Shown here: piece after piece, positions 44,104 to 53,826 of the stretch
Layout of the letters: each line of letters opens with the position of its first letter
How positions within the stretch are numbered: the stretch's first letter is position 1
Assembly (NCBI RefSeq): GCF_001513785.1
Contig: NZ_LNQS01000009.1
Span: forward strand, 248,001-312,000
Length of the DNA stretch: 64,000 bases
Direction: 5' to 3'
Source: Rheinheimera sp. EpRS3
GTDB taxonomy: Bacteria > Pseudomonadota > Gammaproteobacteria > Enterobacterales > Alteromonadaceae
Made by a program: the position numbers and the translations under genes
Notes under the pieces: model-generated
What the model was told of the DNA's origin: nothing
Database searches by the model: none
The model's input: the letters and a program-made list of their open reading frames with translations, nothing else

Positions 44104-47100
44104 CAGACAGCCGGCTTCGCATCAGCAATGTAATATGGCTTAGTGTATTTTACAGCAGCAGCCTGGTGCTCGTGTTTGCTGCCTTACTGGTATTGTGCGG
44201 TACGCTGCTGCATAGCGATGCCAGAGTATACCGTTTTGTTATGCTACCCGACACCGCCTTAGCACTGGTTGCCGCTGTAATGTTACTGTGGGCGGTGATC
44301 AGTAAAAAGCCGGCTTTGGTATTAGCCGCAATGTTGGTTGCCTCTTTGGTCGCCAGCGCTGGCTTACTGTGGTATCAAACTGATGTGGGTGCCGCAGCGT
44401 TAAGCTGGCAAAGTGACGAAGCCCGGTTGCCACTACTGCAAAGCACAGTGCTGTTGGTGTTTTGTTTTGTCTGGTCAGGTTGGTTTTTGCGGCAAACATC
44501 GCGCTGGTGTCGTGTTTTCAAAGGCTTACGGCTGCTATTTAATCTGTTTTTAGCTGGTTTAAGTTTCAGCATGTTACTGGCTCAACATGGTTTTCTCTTC
44601 GGTACCCCACTTAGCTTTGATATATTGCCTGGCTCTGGAGCAATGCTGAGTTTAAGTGCTGCAGCCTCGGTCCATACCGCTTTATGTTTGCTGTTGCTGG
44701 CTGCAGCCAGTTTCACTGCGCCATATGTTAAAACCCGGCCATCGGCACAACAATTGCGCAGCAGCGGATGGTTATTGGTGTGTTTTATTGCCCTGGCATC
44801 CGCTTTACTGTGGTTTAATTTTGCCCACCAGTTACAACAAAAAGCAGAGCAGGTTTCGATACAAATCGCAGATAAATTGCAGCTTAATGTCAATCAAATG
44901 ATAGCGGAGCAGCGGGGCTTAATGTACCGTTTAGCTGAAAGAATAAACGCGGCCGAGCATGAACTTAGCCAATCTTATTTCAGTGCTGAAATTCGCAGTT
45001 ATCTGCGTGACTATCCCTATATTGATTATCTTGCTGTGCAGGCACTCGACGGCTCCTTGCTATATGCCAATGCGCAGCAAAACACCGAGCTAGCCTGGTT
45101 TAACCGTTACTTGCAGCAACAGCCTGATTTACAGCCGCAGCACTTTGCCGAGTTGTCGCAGCCTTCTTTGGGGCTGCACTATGATACCGTCATAGATCAT
45201 GCGTTTATCCTTGTTGCATTAGCGCCAGTTAACCGCGCTGGTGTGGCTCAGGTGGTTGCCAGTGTTGACTTTGCCAAAGCGCTGCGGCAGGCATTACCTG
45301 AGTTAATGACAGAGGGCTACTTTGTACAATTACAGCAAACTGCGCAAAACCCGGTTTACAATTCGGTTGCTACAGCGCCTGATGCTACCAAAGTTGGCCA
45401 GTTTGCTATTGATCTAATGCCTGGGTTTTCGTGGCAACTACGGGTATACACCAATCTCAATGCTGATGCCAAAACCATGCTGTTAACGGCAGAGGTGGTG
45501 TTGCTGGCAGGGTGGTTAACTACGTTGCTGGTGATGTTAAGCCAGAAATATTATCAACAAAGCCAGCGCCATCGTACGCGCTTACTGGCTGGCAACGATA
45601 AACTGCGGCACAGCCTGAACAGACAGCAACAGTTACAACTGCAGCAGCAACAGATTATGGAAAACTCCGCCGATGTGATCTGTATTGTTGACGATGGCGG
45701 CCGCTATATTGAGTTGAGTGAATCCTGCGAAACCGTGTTTGGTTACCCACGCCAGGAGTTACTGCAGCGGCGTTATATAGATTTTGTCCATCCGGAAGAT
45801 AAAACGCGCACTGAAACCGAAGCCGCGCGCATGCAACCTGGCGGGCAAAACAGTAACTTTCGTAACCGGCATTTGCGTAAAGACGGCTCTACGGTACATT
45901 TAATGTGGTCATCCCGTTATGTTGCTGCGGCAAAAACGCTGTACGCCATAGCCAGAGACATCAGCGAACTGGTTAAGGTTGAACAATACCAGCAGGCGCA
46001 GCAAGACATACTGAAGATGATCTCAACCGAACAGGCACTGCCGCATATTTTACAGCGTATCTGCCTGATGGCAGAGCAGCAAAGCAGTGTGGTGCGGGCA
46101 GCAGTGATGTTAAAACAAGACGAACAGCTGCAACTGGCAGCAGCCCCTTCTTTGCATGCCAGCTTTACTGCAGCGCTTAATACCTTGCCGGTGGCAGATA
46201 ATGCCGGTTGTTGTGGCACCGCTGCTTATCAAAAAAGCCTTGTTATGGTGCCATCGATGGCCGACGATAAAAATTGCCGAGTTTATGCTGAGGCCGCTCT
46301 GACACAAGGGATATTGGCTTGCTGGTCAATGCCGATGGTATCGGCGCAGGATGAGGTCGCCGGTACTTTTGCGTTGTATTGCAGCGAAGCAAGAGTGGCA
46401 CATAAAGACGAGCTGGAGTTGATGATTAGCTGTAGCCGTTTTGCCGCGCTGGCAATAGAGCGTGCGGTGCATACCCGCCTGTTACAGCAAAGTGAACAAC
46501 GTTTTCGTTCACTTTACGAGTTGAACCCCGATCCGGTGTATATCATTAACCCAGAAGGCTACTTTGTCGATATGAACCAGGCGGGCTGTAAGCTGCTGCA
46601 GTACAGCCGGGCTGAGGTAACAACCATGCATTACGACCGGGTGATGTTGCCGGAGCATTTACCTTTGGTACACCGCTATTTTGCCAGTGTTCTTGCAGGC
46701 AATGGTGAGCGCTTTGAGGCCAGTATCGTTACCCGCAGTGGCCAGCAGATGGAACTGGATATTTCGATAGTACCCAGTTGGCAGGACGGTAAGATTATTG
46801 GTGTTATTGGTGTATCAAAAAATATTTCCGAACGGGTCCTGGCGCAGAATCAGCTGCGGCTGTTTAAACGGGCGGTAGATGCAACCTCCAACGGGGTAAT
46901 TATCGCCGATATTCTGCAGCCAGATATGCCAATCATTTATGTTAATAATGCTTTTGAGAAACTTACCGGCTATAGCTCAACTGAGGTTGTTGGCCGTAAC
47001 TGCCGATTTTTACAGGGAAAAGAGCGAGATCTGTTGGCAACGAAGCAAATACGCGATGCCATTGCCAAACGACAGGAATACTCAGTGGTGTTGAGAAACT

Positions 47101-48956
47101 TCCGCAAAGACAACAGCGCGTTCTGGAACAAGCTGTTTCTGGCCCCGGTGCCGGATGAGCGCGGTGATATCAGCCATTACATCGGCATTCAGGCCGATAT
47201 TAGCGCGCAAAAGCGATATGAGCAGGAGCTGGCTTACAATGCGGCTCATGATCTGCTGACCGGTCTGCCTAATAGAGCGCTGTTAAAAGATCGTCTGACA
47301 CAAAGCTATCAAATCAGTAAACGCAATCAGCAAAAAGTGGCCATTTTGTTTATCGATTTGGATGGCTTTAAATTAATTAACGACAGCATGGGCCATTTAA
47401 ACGGCGACGAGGTGCTAAAACAAAGCAGTATGCGTATTGCGTCCTGTATTCGCCCTGGCGATACCCTGGCCAGAATTGGCGGGGATGAATTTGTACTGAT
47501 GCTGACCGATCTGAGTTCAATAGATGAGGTGGCGCCGGTAACAGATCGCATATTGGCAGCGGTAGCGCAGCCGATGCAGGTTAACGGGCAGGAACTGCAT
47601 ATCTCTGCCAGTATTGGCATCAGTATTTCGGCCAATGATCTGACCGAACCCATGCAAATGGTACAACAGGCTGATTTGGCCATGTACCGCGCCAAACAGC
47701 TAGGGCGGAATAATTATCAGTGGTACAGCGGTGAGCTTGATACTGCACTGAGTAAGCAGCTGAATTTACGTACCCAGTTGAAAAAGGCCATTAGCAATGA
47801 AGAGTTTGAGCTGTATTATCAGCCGCAGATTGATGCGCTTAGCGGCGATATTGTAGGGCTTGAAGCGCTGTTGCGCTGGCCGGATAAGCAGCGGGGTTTT
47901 ATCAGCCCGGAAGAGTTTATTCCGCTGGCAGAAGAAACCGGTGAAATAGTACCGCTGAGTAACTGGGTGCTGGATCACGCCAGCCGTTACAATAAATCAC
48001 TGATTGAACGCGGTATTGCCTCTGTGGTGATGGCGGTGAATATCTCGTCGATACAGTTTCAGCGCAGCAATTTTGTAGAGCATTTCCAACAAACCTTACA
48101 AACAAATGGTTTGGCGCCGCGCTGGTTTGAAATTGAACTGACAGAATCGGTGTTGTTCGACAACACCGAACAGGTGATCCTGAAACTGCAGCAGTTGCGC
48201 CAAATTGGCGTGAAAATTTCAATCGATGATTTTGGTACCGGCTTTTCCAGCCTGAATTATCTGAAACGCTTGCCGATGGATAAACTGAAAATAGATCGCA
48301 CTTTTATCCGCGATATTGTTACCGACAAGCGTGATGCGGCGATCAGTAAAGCCATTATAGCCATGGCGCACCACTTGGATATTAAAGTCATCGCCGAAGG
48401 GGTAGAACATGAAGCCCAGGCCAGTTTGTTGCGCAAAAACTTGTGCGATGAATTTCAGGGTTATTATTTTGCCAAACCGATGCCTGCTGCCGAGTTGGAA
48501 CTGTTTATACAGCAATACCCGAAAAACCGAAGGATCAGGCCAGAATCGGTTAGCCAGCAGCAAACTATTCTGATTGTAGATGATGAAGAAAATATTCTCA
48601 GCGCCCTGACACGGATACTGCGCCGCGAAGCCTACCGTGTGCTTACGTGCACCAGCGCCAAGCAAGCATTTGATATTCTGGCACTAAATCAGGTGCAGGT
48701 GATTTTGTCAGATCAGCGTATGCCGGACATTAGCGGTACGGAGTTTTTTAGCCAGGTTAAAGATATGTACCCCGACACCATTCGTATCGTGTTGTCTGGC
48801 TACACCGACTTACGCTCTGTCACTGAGGCAATAAACAAAGGCGCTATCTATAAATTTATGACCAAACCCTGGCAGGACGACGAATTGCGTAGCGAAATCA
48901 AGCAGGCGTTTATACAGTACCAGCAGCAGATCAACAGCAAAACGGGGCAACAATGA
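44100..48956 (+). CDS. Giant LOV/PAS-GGDEF-EAL-REC signalling protein
   Basis: 1618 residues. About six to seven N-terminal membrane helices (15-240), a periplasmic CHASE-like region (about 250-455), another helix (about 460-480), coiled coil, PAS (about 519-630), GAF (about 637-795), PAS (about 799-915), a LOV-type PAS (about 921-1040) with photoactive Cys968 in GRNCRFLQG, then GGDEF (motif 1127-1131, preceded five residues earlier by inhibitory-site RPGD), EAL (EALLRW at about 1255) and a C-terminal receiver with Asp1538 in LSDQRMPD. Both c-di-GMP making and breaking sites look intact. The receiver behind EAL is unusual and could be phosphorylated by the kinase encoded next. Confidence 0.92.
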   Translation: MTDSRLRISNVIWLSVFYSSSLVLVFAALLVLCGTLLHSDARVYRFVMLPDTALALVAAVMLLWAVISKKPALVLAAMLVASLVASAGLLWYQTDVGAAALSWQSDEARLPLLQSTVLLVFCFVWSGWFLRQTSRWCRVFKGLRLLFNLFLAGLSFSMLLAQHGFLFGTPLSFDILPGSGAMLSLSAAASVHTALCLLLLAAASFTAPYVKTRPSAQQLRSSGWLLVCFIALASALLWFNFAHQLQQKAEQVSIQIADKLQLNVNQMIAEQRGLMYRLAERINAAEHELSQSYFSAEIRSYLRDYPYIDYLAVQALDGSLLYANAQQNTELAWFNRYLQQQPDLQPQHFAELSQPSLGLHYDTVIDHAFILVALAPVNRAGVAQVVASVDFAKALRQALPELMTEGYFVQLQQTAQNPVYNSVATAPDATKVGQFAIDLMPGFSWQLRVYTNLNADAKTMLLTAEVVLLAGWLTTLLVMLSQKYYQQSQRHRTRLLAGNDKLRHSLNRQQQLQLQQQQIMENSADVICIVDDGGRYIELSESCETVFGYPRQELLQRRYIDFVHPEDKTRTETEAARMQPGGQNSNFRNRHLRKDGSTVHLMWSSRYVAAAKTLYAIARDISELVKVEQYQQAQQDILKMISTEQALPHILQRICLMAEQQSSVVRAAVMLKQDEQLQLAAAPSLHASFTAALNTLPVADNAGCCGTAAYQKSLVMVPSMADDKNCRVYAEAALTQGILACWSMPMVSAQDEVAGTFALYCSEARVAHKDELELMISCSRFAALAIERAVHTRLLQQSEQRFRSLYELNPDPVYIINPEGYFVDMNQAGCKLLQYSRAEVTTMHYDRVMLPEHLPLVHRYFASVLAGNGERFEASIVTRSGQQMELDISIVPSWQDGKIIGVIGVSKNISERVLAQNQLRLFKRAVDATSNGVIIADILQPDMPIIYVNNAFEKLTGYSSTEVVGRNCRFLQGKERDLLATKQIRDAIAKRQEYSVVLRNFRKDNSAFWNKLFLAPVPDERGDISHYIGIQADISAQKRYEQELAYNAAHDLLTGLPNRALLKDRLTQSYQISKRNQQKVAILFIDLDGFKLINDSMGHLNGDEVLKQSSMRIASCIRPGDTLARIGGDEFVLMLTDLSSIDEVAPVTDRILAAVAQPMQVNGQELHISASIGISISANDLTEPMQMVQQADLAMYRAKQLGRNNYQWYSGELDTALSKQLNLRTQLKKAISNEEFELYYQPQIDALSGDIVGLEALLRWPDKQRGFISPEEFIPLAEETGEIVPLSNWVLDHASRYNKSLIERGIASVVMAVNISSIQFQRSNFVEHFQQTLQTNGLAPRWFEIELTESVLFDNTEQVILKLQQLRQIGVKISIDDFGTGFSSLNYLKRLPMDKLKIDRTFIRDIVTDKRDAAISKAIIAMAHHLDIKVIAEGVEHEAQASLLRKNLCDEFQGYYFAKPMPAAELELFIQQYPKNRRIRPESVSQQQTILIVDDEENILSALTRILRREAYRVLTCTSAKQAFDILALNQVQVILSDQRMPDISGTEFFSQVKDMYPDTIRIVLSGYTDLRSVTEAINKGAIYKFMTKPWQDDELRSEIKQAFIQYQQQINSKTGQQ

Positions 48957-49792
48957 GCCAGCACGATAGTGGCAAAGAGGCACAAATAGCACGCTTGGAA
49001 GCGCAATTGCAGATATTAAAACAGCAACTGCTGCAGTCAGAAAAACTGGCGTCGTTAGGCCAGCTGGCCGCCGGGGTGGCGCACGAAATTAATAACCCTA
49101 TTGGCTATGTGTCGTCAAATATGAAAATGCTGGCAGAGTATTCCGATAGCTTAATTAGTCTGGTTAAGCTGCTAAGCATGCAGGTTGATGAAACGCAGCG
49201 CCAGGCATTGCTGGCGCAGTTTGATTTTGACTATGTCTGTGCCGATTTACCCAAGCTGGTGCAGGAGTCTGAGCAGGGCCTGAGCCGGGTGGTGGATATT
49301 ATTCACGACTTAAAAGACTTTTCCCATATTGAAGAAGCAGAGTTTGTTGAAGCTGATTTGCATCAGGGCATTCAATCTACCCTTAATTTGGTGGCGAATG
49401 AACTGAAGTACAAAGCCGAGGTGGTAAAAGACTTTGCTGTATTGCCCCCGGTGTATTGTATTCCGTCGCAGCTAAATCAGGTGTTGCTTAACCTGCTGAT
49501 CAATGCTGCTCATGCTATTGAACAACATGGTATTATCCGTATCAGTACCGGTTTTGATGACAACTGGGTTTGGTTTAGCGTCAGCGACAATGGTAAAGGC
49601 ATGGACCCGGTACAGCTAGGCCGTATTTTTGAGCCGTTTTATACTACTAAACCCAAAGGCCAGGGCACTGGCCTGGGGTTACCGTTGTCCCGCAGCATCG
49701 TCGAGAAACATCAGGGCATGCTCGATGTTAGCAGTACGCCTGGGGTTGGCAGTTGTTTTACCGTTAAATTGCCGCGCCAGCCACAACTTTAA
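48953..49792 (+). CDS. Soluble sensor-less histidine kinase
   Basis: 279 residues. It starts with a short coiled coil (ARLEAQLQILKQQLLQSEK), then HisKA with His44 in GVAHEINNPIGYV, and a HATPase domain with N box (NQVLLNLLINAAHAIEQ), G1 (DNGKGMD), F box and G2 (GTGLGLPLS). There is no sensor or membrane segment, so input must come from a partner, most likely the receiver or PAS domains of the giant protein. The ATGA overlap with that gene favours a complex. Last gene of the signalling operon. Confidence 0.92.
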   Translation: MSQHDSGKEAQIARLEAQLQILKQQLLQSEKLASLGQLAAGVAHEINNPIGYVSSNMKMLAEYSDSLISLVKLLSMQVDETQRQALLAQFDFDYVCADLPKLVQESEQGLSRVVDIIHDLKDFSHIEEAEFVEADLHQGIQSTLNLVANELKYKAEVVKDFAVLPPVYCIPSQLNQVLLNLLINAAHAIEQHGIIRISTGFDDNWVWFSVSDNGKGMDPVQLGRIFEPFYTTKPKGQGTGLGLPLSRSIVEKHQGMLDVSSTPGVGSCFTVKLPRQPQL

Positions 49793-49808
49793 TTATTAAG
49801 AATACACC

Positions 49809-51614
49809 ATGACTGATAAAACCTCACACCTTGCTGTGTCGCCAAATGTAGCTGTTTCAGCCAAAGTAGCAGTGCCACCCACTATAGCTGTATTGCCTTG
49901 GGTTGGCGGCTTTTTAAAGCCTTATCGTAATAGGGTATTGCTGGCCATATTGTTTTTACTGATTGGCTCACTTAGCTGGTTGGCGCTGGGCCAGGGCGTG
50001 CGGCTGTTGGTAGACGATGGTTTTGTGGCTAACAACCATGTCCGGCTAAATCAGATCACGCTGGGTATTTTGCTGCTGTGCATGTTGTCTTCGGCAGCGG
50101 TATTCTGCCGTTTTTATTTGATGACCTGGTTGGGTGAGCGGGTAAGTGCTGATATCCGCAACCGCGTGTACCAGCATATGCTGAAGTTGTCGCCATCATT
50201 CTATGGTGAAATGCGCACCGGTGAGGTTATTTCACGTTTTACGGCCGATACCACATTATTGCAAAGTGTGGTGGGCTCAAGCCTGTCGATGGCGCTGCGA
50301 GCTGCAGTAACGGCCATTGGCGGTTTGCTGATGATGGCACTAACCAGCTTCAAAATGACCGGATTAGTATTGCTGGCAGTACCGTTGGTATTATTGCCGA
50401 TTATTGTGCTGGGCCGCAAAGTGCGTAAGTTATCCCGCGTCAGCCAGGACCGCTTAGCTGATGTGGGCGCCTATGTCGATGAAAGCCTGCATGAAATTCA
50501 TACCGTGCAGTCTTATGGCCATGAGCCGCGTGATAAACAATTGTTCGCTGACAGAATTGAACAGGTAATGCAGTCAGCCAAACAGCGTATCTTCTACCGT
50601 GCTTTACTGATCGCTGCCGTAATGCTGCTGAGTATTACCGCTATGGTACTGATCAGCTGGGTAGGCGCGCGCGATGTAATGGCCGGGGTTGTCAGTGCTG
50701 GTGAACTGACCGCTTTTATGTTTTATGCCGTGATGGTGGCAGGCAGCGCAGCAACAATCAGTGAAGTAACCGGCGATATTCAGCGCGCAGCGGGCGCCAC
50801 AGAGCGCTTAATTGAACTGGCAACGGCACCGGTTGAAATAGCCTCACCGGCAGCTCCACAAGCACTTCGTGCACCGGTAGCGGGTGCGCTTAGCCTGCAC
50901 CAGCTGAGCTTTGCTTATCCCCAGGTGGCCGATAAAACGGTGCTGCAACAGCTTAATATCGACATTAAACCCGGTGAACGTATTGCGCTGGTAGGGCCAA
51001 GTGGGGCCGGTAAAACGACTTTGTTTCAGCTATTACAGCGGTTTTACCAGCCCACAACCGGGCAGATACTGCTGGACGGCACTGATATCAGCCAATTGGA
51101 TTTAACCCAGCTGCGCGCCCAGTTTGCTCTGGTACCGCAAGAGTCGGTTATTTTTGCCAGTTCAGTGCTGGAAAACGTGCGTTACGGCAGGCCCGATGCC
51201 ACTGAGCAAGAAGTAATAAACGCTTGCATTGCCGCAAGGGCAGATGGCTTTATTGCTGATTTTAGTGATGGCTATGCCACACAATTAGGGGAACGCGGCG
51301 TGCGGTTATCCGGTGGCCAAAAACAGCGTATTGCTATTGCCCGGGCTATTTTGGCGGACAGACCTGTGTTGTTGCTGGATGAAGCCACCAGTTCATTGGA
51401 TGCGGTAAGCGAGCAACACGTGCAACAGGCGCTGGATAATTTAATGCAGGGTAAAACCACACTGATTATTGCCCACCGGCTGGCCACAGTACTTAACGCC
51501 GATCGCATTTTGTTGCTGGAACACGGCAGGCTGATTGCCAGCGGTACCCATCAGCAATTGCTGTTATCAAGCCCGTTATATAAGCAGCTGGCCGAGCTGC
51601 AGTTACTAAATTAA
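49809..51614 (+). CDS. ABC exporter, MsbA/LmrA type (fused membrane and ATPase domains)
   Basis: 601 residues: six transmembrane helices (about 30-330), then an ATPase domain with Walker A GPSGAGKTT (about 399-407), Q-loop VPQESV, signature LSGGQKQRIA, Walker B VLLLDEATSSLD and switch His in IIAHRLATV. Half-transporters of this type dimerise and export lipids, drugs or peptides; the substrate cannot be told. The first 30 residues are Val/Ala-rich and poorly conserved. It begins 16 bp after the kinase gene and may be cotranscribed. Confidence 0.92.
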   Translation: MTDKTSHLAVSPNVAVSAKVAVPPTIAVLPWVGGFLKPYRNRVLLAILFLLIGSLSWLALGQGVRLLVDDGFVANNHVRLNQITLGILLLCMLSSAAVFCRFYLMTWLGERVSADIRNRVYQHMLKLSPSFYGEMRTGEVISRFTADTTLLQSVVGSSLSMALRAAVTAIGGLLMMALTSFKMTGLVLLAVPLVLLPIIVLGRKVRKLSRVSQDRLADVGAYVDESLHEIHTVQSYGHEPRDKQLFADRIEQVMQSAKQRIFYRALLIAAVMLLSITAMVLISWVGARDVMAGVVSAGELTAFMFYAVMVAGSAATISEVTGDIQRAAGATERLIELATAPVEIASPAAPQALRAPVAGALSLHQLSFAYPQVADKTVLQQLNIDIKPGERIALVGPSGAGKTTLFQLLQRFYQPTTGQILLDGTDISQLDLTQLRAQFALVPQESVIFASSVLENVRYGRPDATEQEVINACIAARADGFIADFSDGYATQLGERGVRLSGGQKQRIAIARAILADRPVLLLDEATSSLDAVSEQHVQQALDNLMQGKTTLIIAHRLATVLNADRILLLEHGRLIASGTHQQLLLSSPLYKQLAELQLLN

Positions 51615-51629
51615 CACCAGGAGTAAGCC

Positions 51630-52388
51630 TTGGCTAAAGAGCTGACTACCGCACAGGCAATGCGTTACAGCCGGCATTTAATGTTGCCGCAACTGGATAT
51701 TGACGGCCAGGAGGCGCTACTTGCTGCTTCAGTGCTGGTGGTGGGTATGGGGGGGCTTGGCTGCGCCGCAGCACCTTATCTGGTGACCAGTGGTATTGGC
51801 AATATTACGCTGGTAGACCATGACACCATCGATAGCAGCAACCTGCAGCGGCAAATACTGTACCGCGAGGCTGATATAGGCCACAGTAAAGTGCAGCAAG
51901 CCGCGGCAAGCTTGCGCCAGTTAAACTCCGATACCACTATTACTGCATTGCAGCAGCGTTTAAGCACAGCAGACTTAGCGCAATTAGTGCCGCAATATTC
52001 GCTGGTGCTCGATTGCACTGATAATTTAGCCACCCGCAACGCCATTAACGCCGCTTGTGTTAATGCCAAAGTGCCGCTGGTATCGGGTGCTGCCATCCGT
52101 TTTGAAGGTCAGGTTGCCAGCTTTACTATGCAAGGCGACGGCGCCTGTTATCACTGTTTAAGCCAGCTGTTCGGCGAGCAGCAACTAAGCTGTATGGAAG
52201 CTGGCATTTTAAGCCCGGTAGTAGGCGTAATCGGTGCTATGCAAGCGCTGGAAGCTGTAAAAATAATCGCAGGCGTAGGCTCGCCGCTATACGGAAAGTT
52301 ACAGCTGTTTGATGCCTTAAGCGGCCAGTGGCGGCAGTTTAGTTTAAACAAAGATCCGCTTTGTAGTGTCTGTGGTTCAGACAAGTAA
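51630..52388 (+). CDS. ThiF/MoeB/HesA-family adenylyltransferase
   Basis: 252 residues. The ATP-binding motif GMGGLGCAAAPYLVTSGIG (about 31-49), LVDHDTIDSSNLQRQILY, and DCTDNLATRNAINAACV are typical. Zinc-binding CYHC (about 173-176) and CSVC near the end are present. Family members adenylate the C-terminal glycine of ThiS or MoaD for thiamine or molybdopterin synthesis. No thiS, thiG or moa gene is adjacent, so the pathway is open. The start is TTG at 51630, with AGGAG upstream. Confidence 0.88.
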   Translation: MAKELTTAQAMRYSRHLMLPQLDIDGQEALLAASVLVVGMGGLGCAAAPYLVTSGIGNITLVDHDTIDSSNLQRQILYREADIGHSKVQQAAASLRQLNSDTTITALQQRLSTADLAQLVPQYSLVLDCTDNLATRNAINAACVNAKVPLVSGAAIRFEGQVASFTMQGDGACYHCLSQLFGEQQLSCMEAGILSPVVGVIGAMQALEAVKIIAGVGSPLYGKLQLFDALSGQWRQFSLNKDPLCSVCGSDK

Positions 52389-52422
52389 TACAGCTGGAAG
52401 GACAGGTAAAGGAGGCTAAATA

Positions 52423-52953
52423 ATGGGATCCCATCAGGCCCAAATGCAGGGCTTTGCCAAATATAACCGTGAGTTTAATGCCCGGTTGTTCACTCTGGTG
52501 GCAGGTTTAAGTGACAACGAGCGTAAAAAAGATCTCGGCGCGTTTTTTGGTTCCATTCACGGCACACTTAATCATATTCTGCTGGCCGATCGCATCTGGC
52601 TTGGTCGCTTTGCCAAAGCCTTTCCTGCCATGGCGTCTTTGCAAACGGCGCAGCTGGTGCAGCAGTTTGCATCACTGCGCGATGAGTTATATGCAGATTT
52701 CAGCGAGCTTAGCACGCAGAGGCTGGCCACCGACAAGGTGATAACCCACTTTGCTGATGAGTTAACCGATACACAGCTTGCCAGCACAATGAAATACAGT
52801 AATTCGCAGGGCCAGTTGCGCGAACATCCGGCTTGGGTGGCAATAGCGCATATGTTTAACCACCAAACCCATCATCGCGGCCAGCTAACCACGCTATTGC
52901 AACAGCTTGGCCATGACGTTGGTGTAACCGATTTTGTCGCTTATGTAACTTAA
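52423..52953 (+). CDS. DinB-family protein
   Basis: 176 residues, a four-helix bundle of the DinB/YfiT type. Metal-binding histidines are in GTLNHILLADRIW (about 46-58) and NHQTHHRGQLTTLL (about 146-159). Members include thiol-dependent transferases and damage-induced proteins. ATG at 52423 has AAAGGAGG upstream. It starts a run of small unrelated metabolic genes (DinB, DUF1801, VOC) with tight spacing. Confidence 0.9.
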   Translation: MGSHQAQMQGFAKYNREFNARLFTLVAGLSDNERKKDLGAFFGSIHGTLNHILLADRIWLGRFAKAFPAMASLQTAQLVQQFASLRDELYADFSELSTQRLATDKVITHFADELTDTQLASTMKYSNSQGQLREHPAWVAIAHMFNHQTHHRGQLTTLLQQLGHDVGVTDFVAYVT

Positions 52954-52968
52954 AAGGCGTTGGCAAAT

Positions 52969-53367
52969 ATGACGATACAGTCAGAGATTAGTCACTACAA
53001 CGGGGCTCAACAGCCAGAACTGAAAGCAGTATGCGAGCTGCTGGCAGAGCAAATAGATAACACCTTACCTGATGCGGACAGCAAGATATGGCATTCGCAT
53101 CCGGTATGGTTTTTAAACGGCAACCCTATTGTTGGCTACAGCAAACAAAAAGCCGGCATACGGCTGATGTTCTGGAGCGGGGCCGACTTTGGCGAAGCAG
53201 GCTTAAACATTACCGGCAAAAAATTCAAAGATGCCTCGATTTTTTATAACGCTGTTGTGGAGATTGACACTGCCGCCTTGCAGCGCTGGTTGGCTAAAGC
53301 CAGAGATATTCAGTGGGATTATAAAAATATCGTTAAACGCAAAGGCGTATTGCAGAGGTTAATTTAA
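52969..53367 (+). CDS. DUF1801 domain protein
   Basis: 132 residues: YNGAQQPELKAVCELLAEQI, then KIWHSHPVWFLNGNPIVGYS, KAGIRLMFWSGADFGEAGL and IFYNAVVEIDTAALQRWLAK, matching the DUF1801 (YdhG-like) fold. No known function. The start is uncertain: a TTG at 52960 lies closer to AAAGG than the ATG at 52969. The next gene begins directly after its stop codon. Confidence 0.82.
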   Translation: MTIQSEISHYNGAQQPELKAVCELLAEQIDNTLPDADSKIWHSHPVWFLNGNPIVGYSKQKAGIRLMFWSGADFGEAGLNITGKKFKDASIFYNAVVEIDTAALQRWLAKARDIQWDYKNIVKRKGVLQRLI

Positions 53368-53790
53368 ATGAAAGCCCGTATTTCTGTGATAACCCTTGGC
53401 GTAGCTAACTTAGACCGTGCCGTGCAGTTTTATCGCGACGGCCTCGGCCTGCCTACCGACGGCATAGTCGGCAATGAGTTTGAACATGGTGCAGTGGCGT
53501 TTTTTGATTTAGCCACGGGCCTTAAACTGGCATTGTGGCCAACAACCAGCCTGGCACAGGATACCGGGCTGCCGTTTAGTGGCCGCGGCTCAGGCGTGTC
53601 AATTGGCCACAATGTGATGTCAAAAACAGAAGTAGATGAGGTAATGGCAGAGGCCAAAGCCGCCGGTGCAACAATAGTAAAACCGGCAAAAGATACCTTT
53701 TGGGGCGGCTACGCCGGCTACTTTCAAGACCCGGATGGCCATTTATGGGAAGTAGTGTGGAACCCGCAGTTGCTGCCAGAGGCGGTATAA
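53368..53790 (+). CDS. VOC-family (glyoxalase-like) protein
   Basis: 140 residues with one VOC module pair: ISVITLGVANLDRAVQFYRD at the start, FFDLATGLKLALWP, and GGYAGYFQDPDGHLWEVVWN at the end, with possible metal ligands His and Glu in the last block. Members include dioxygenases, glyoxalases and antibiotic-binding proteins; the function here is unknown. The end of this gene is duplicated as a remnant at 54361-54448, on the other side of the GNAT gene. Confidence 0.88.
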   Translation: MKARISVITLGVANLDRAVQFYRDGLGLPTDGIVGNEFEHGAVAFFDLATGLKLALWPTTSLAQDTGLPFSGRGSGVSIGHNVMSKTEVDEVMAEAKAAGATIVKPAKDTFWGGYAGYFQDPDGHLWEVVWNPQLLPEAV

Positions 53791-53826
53791 CGTGGGCGCA
53801 ATTGTGACACTTAAGGAGAATTTATC

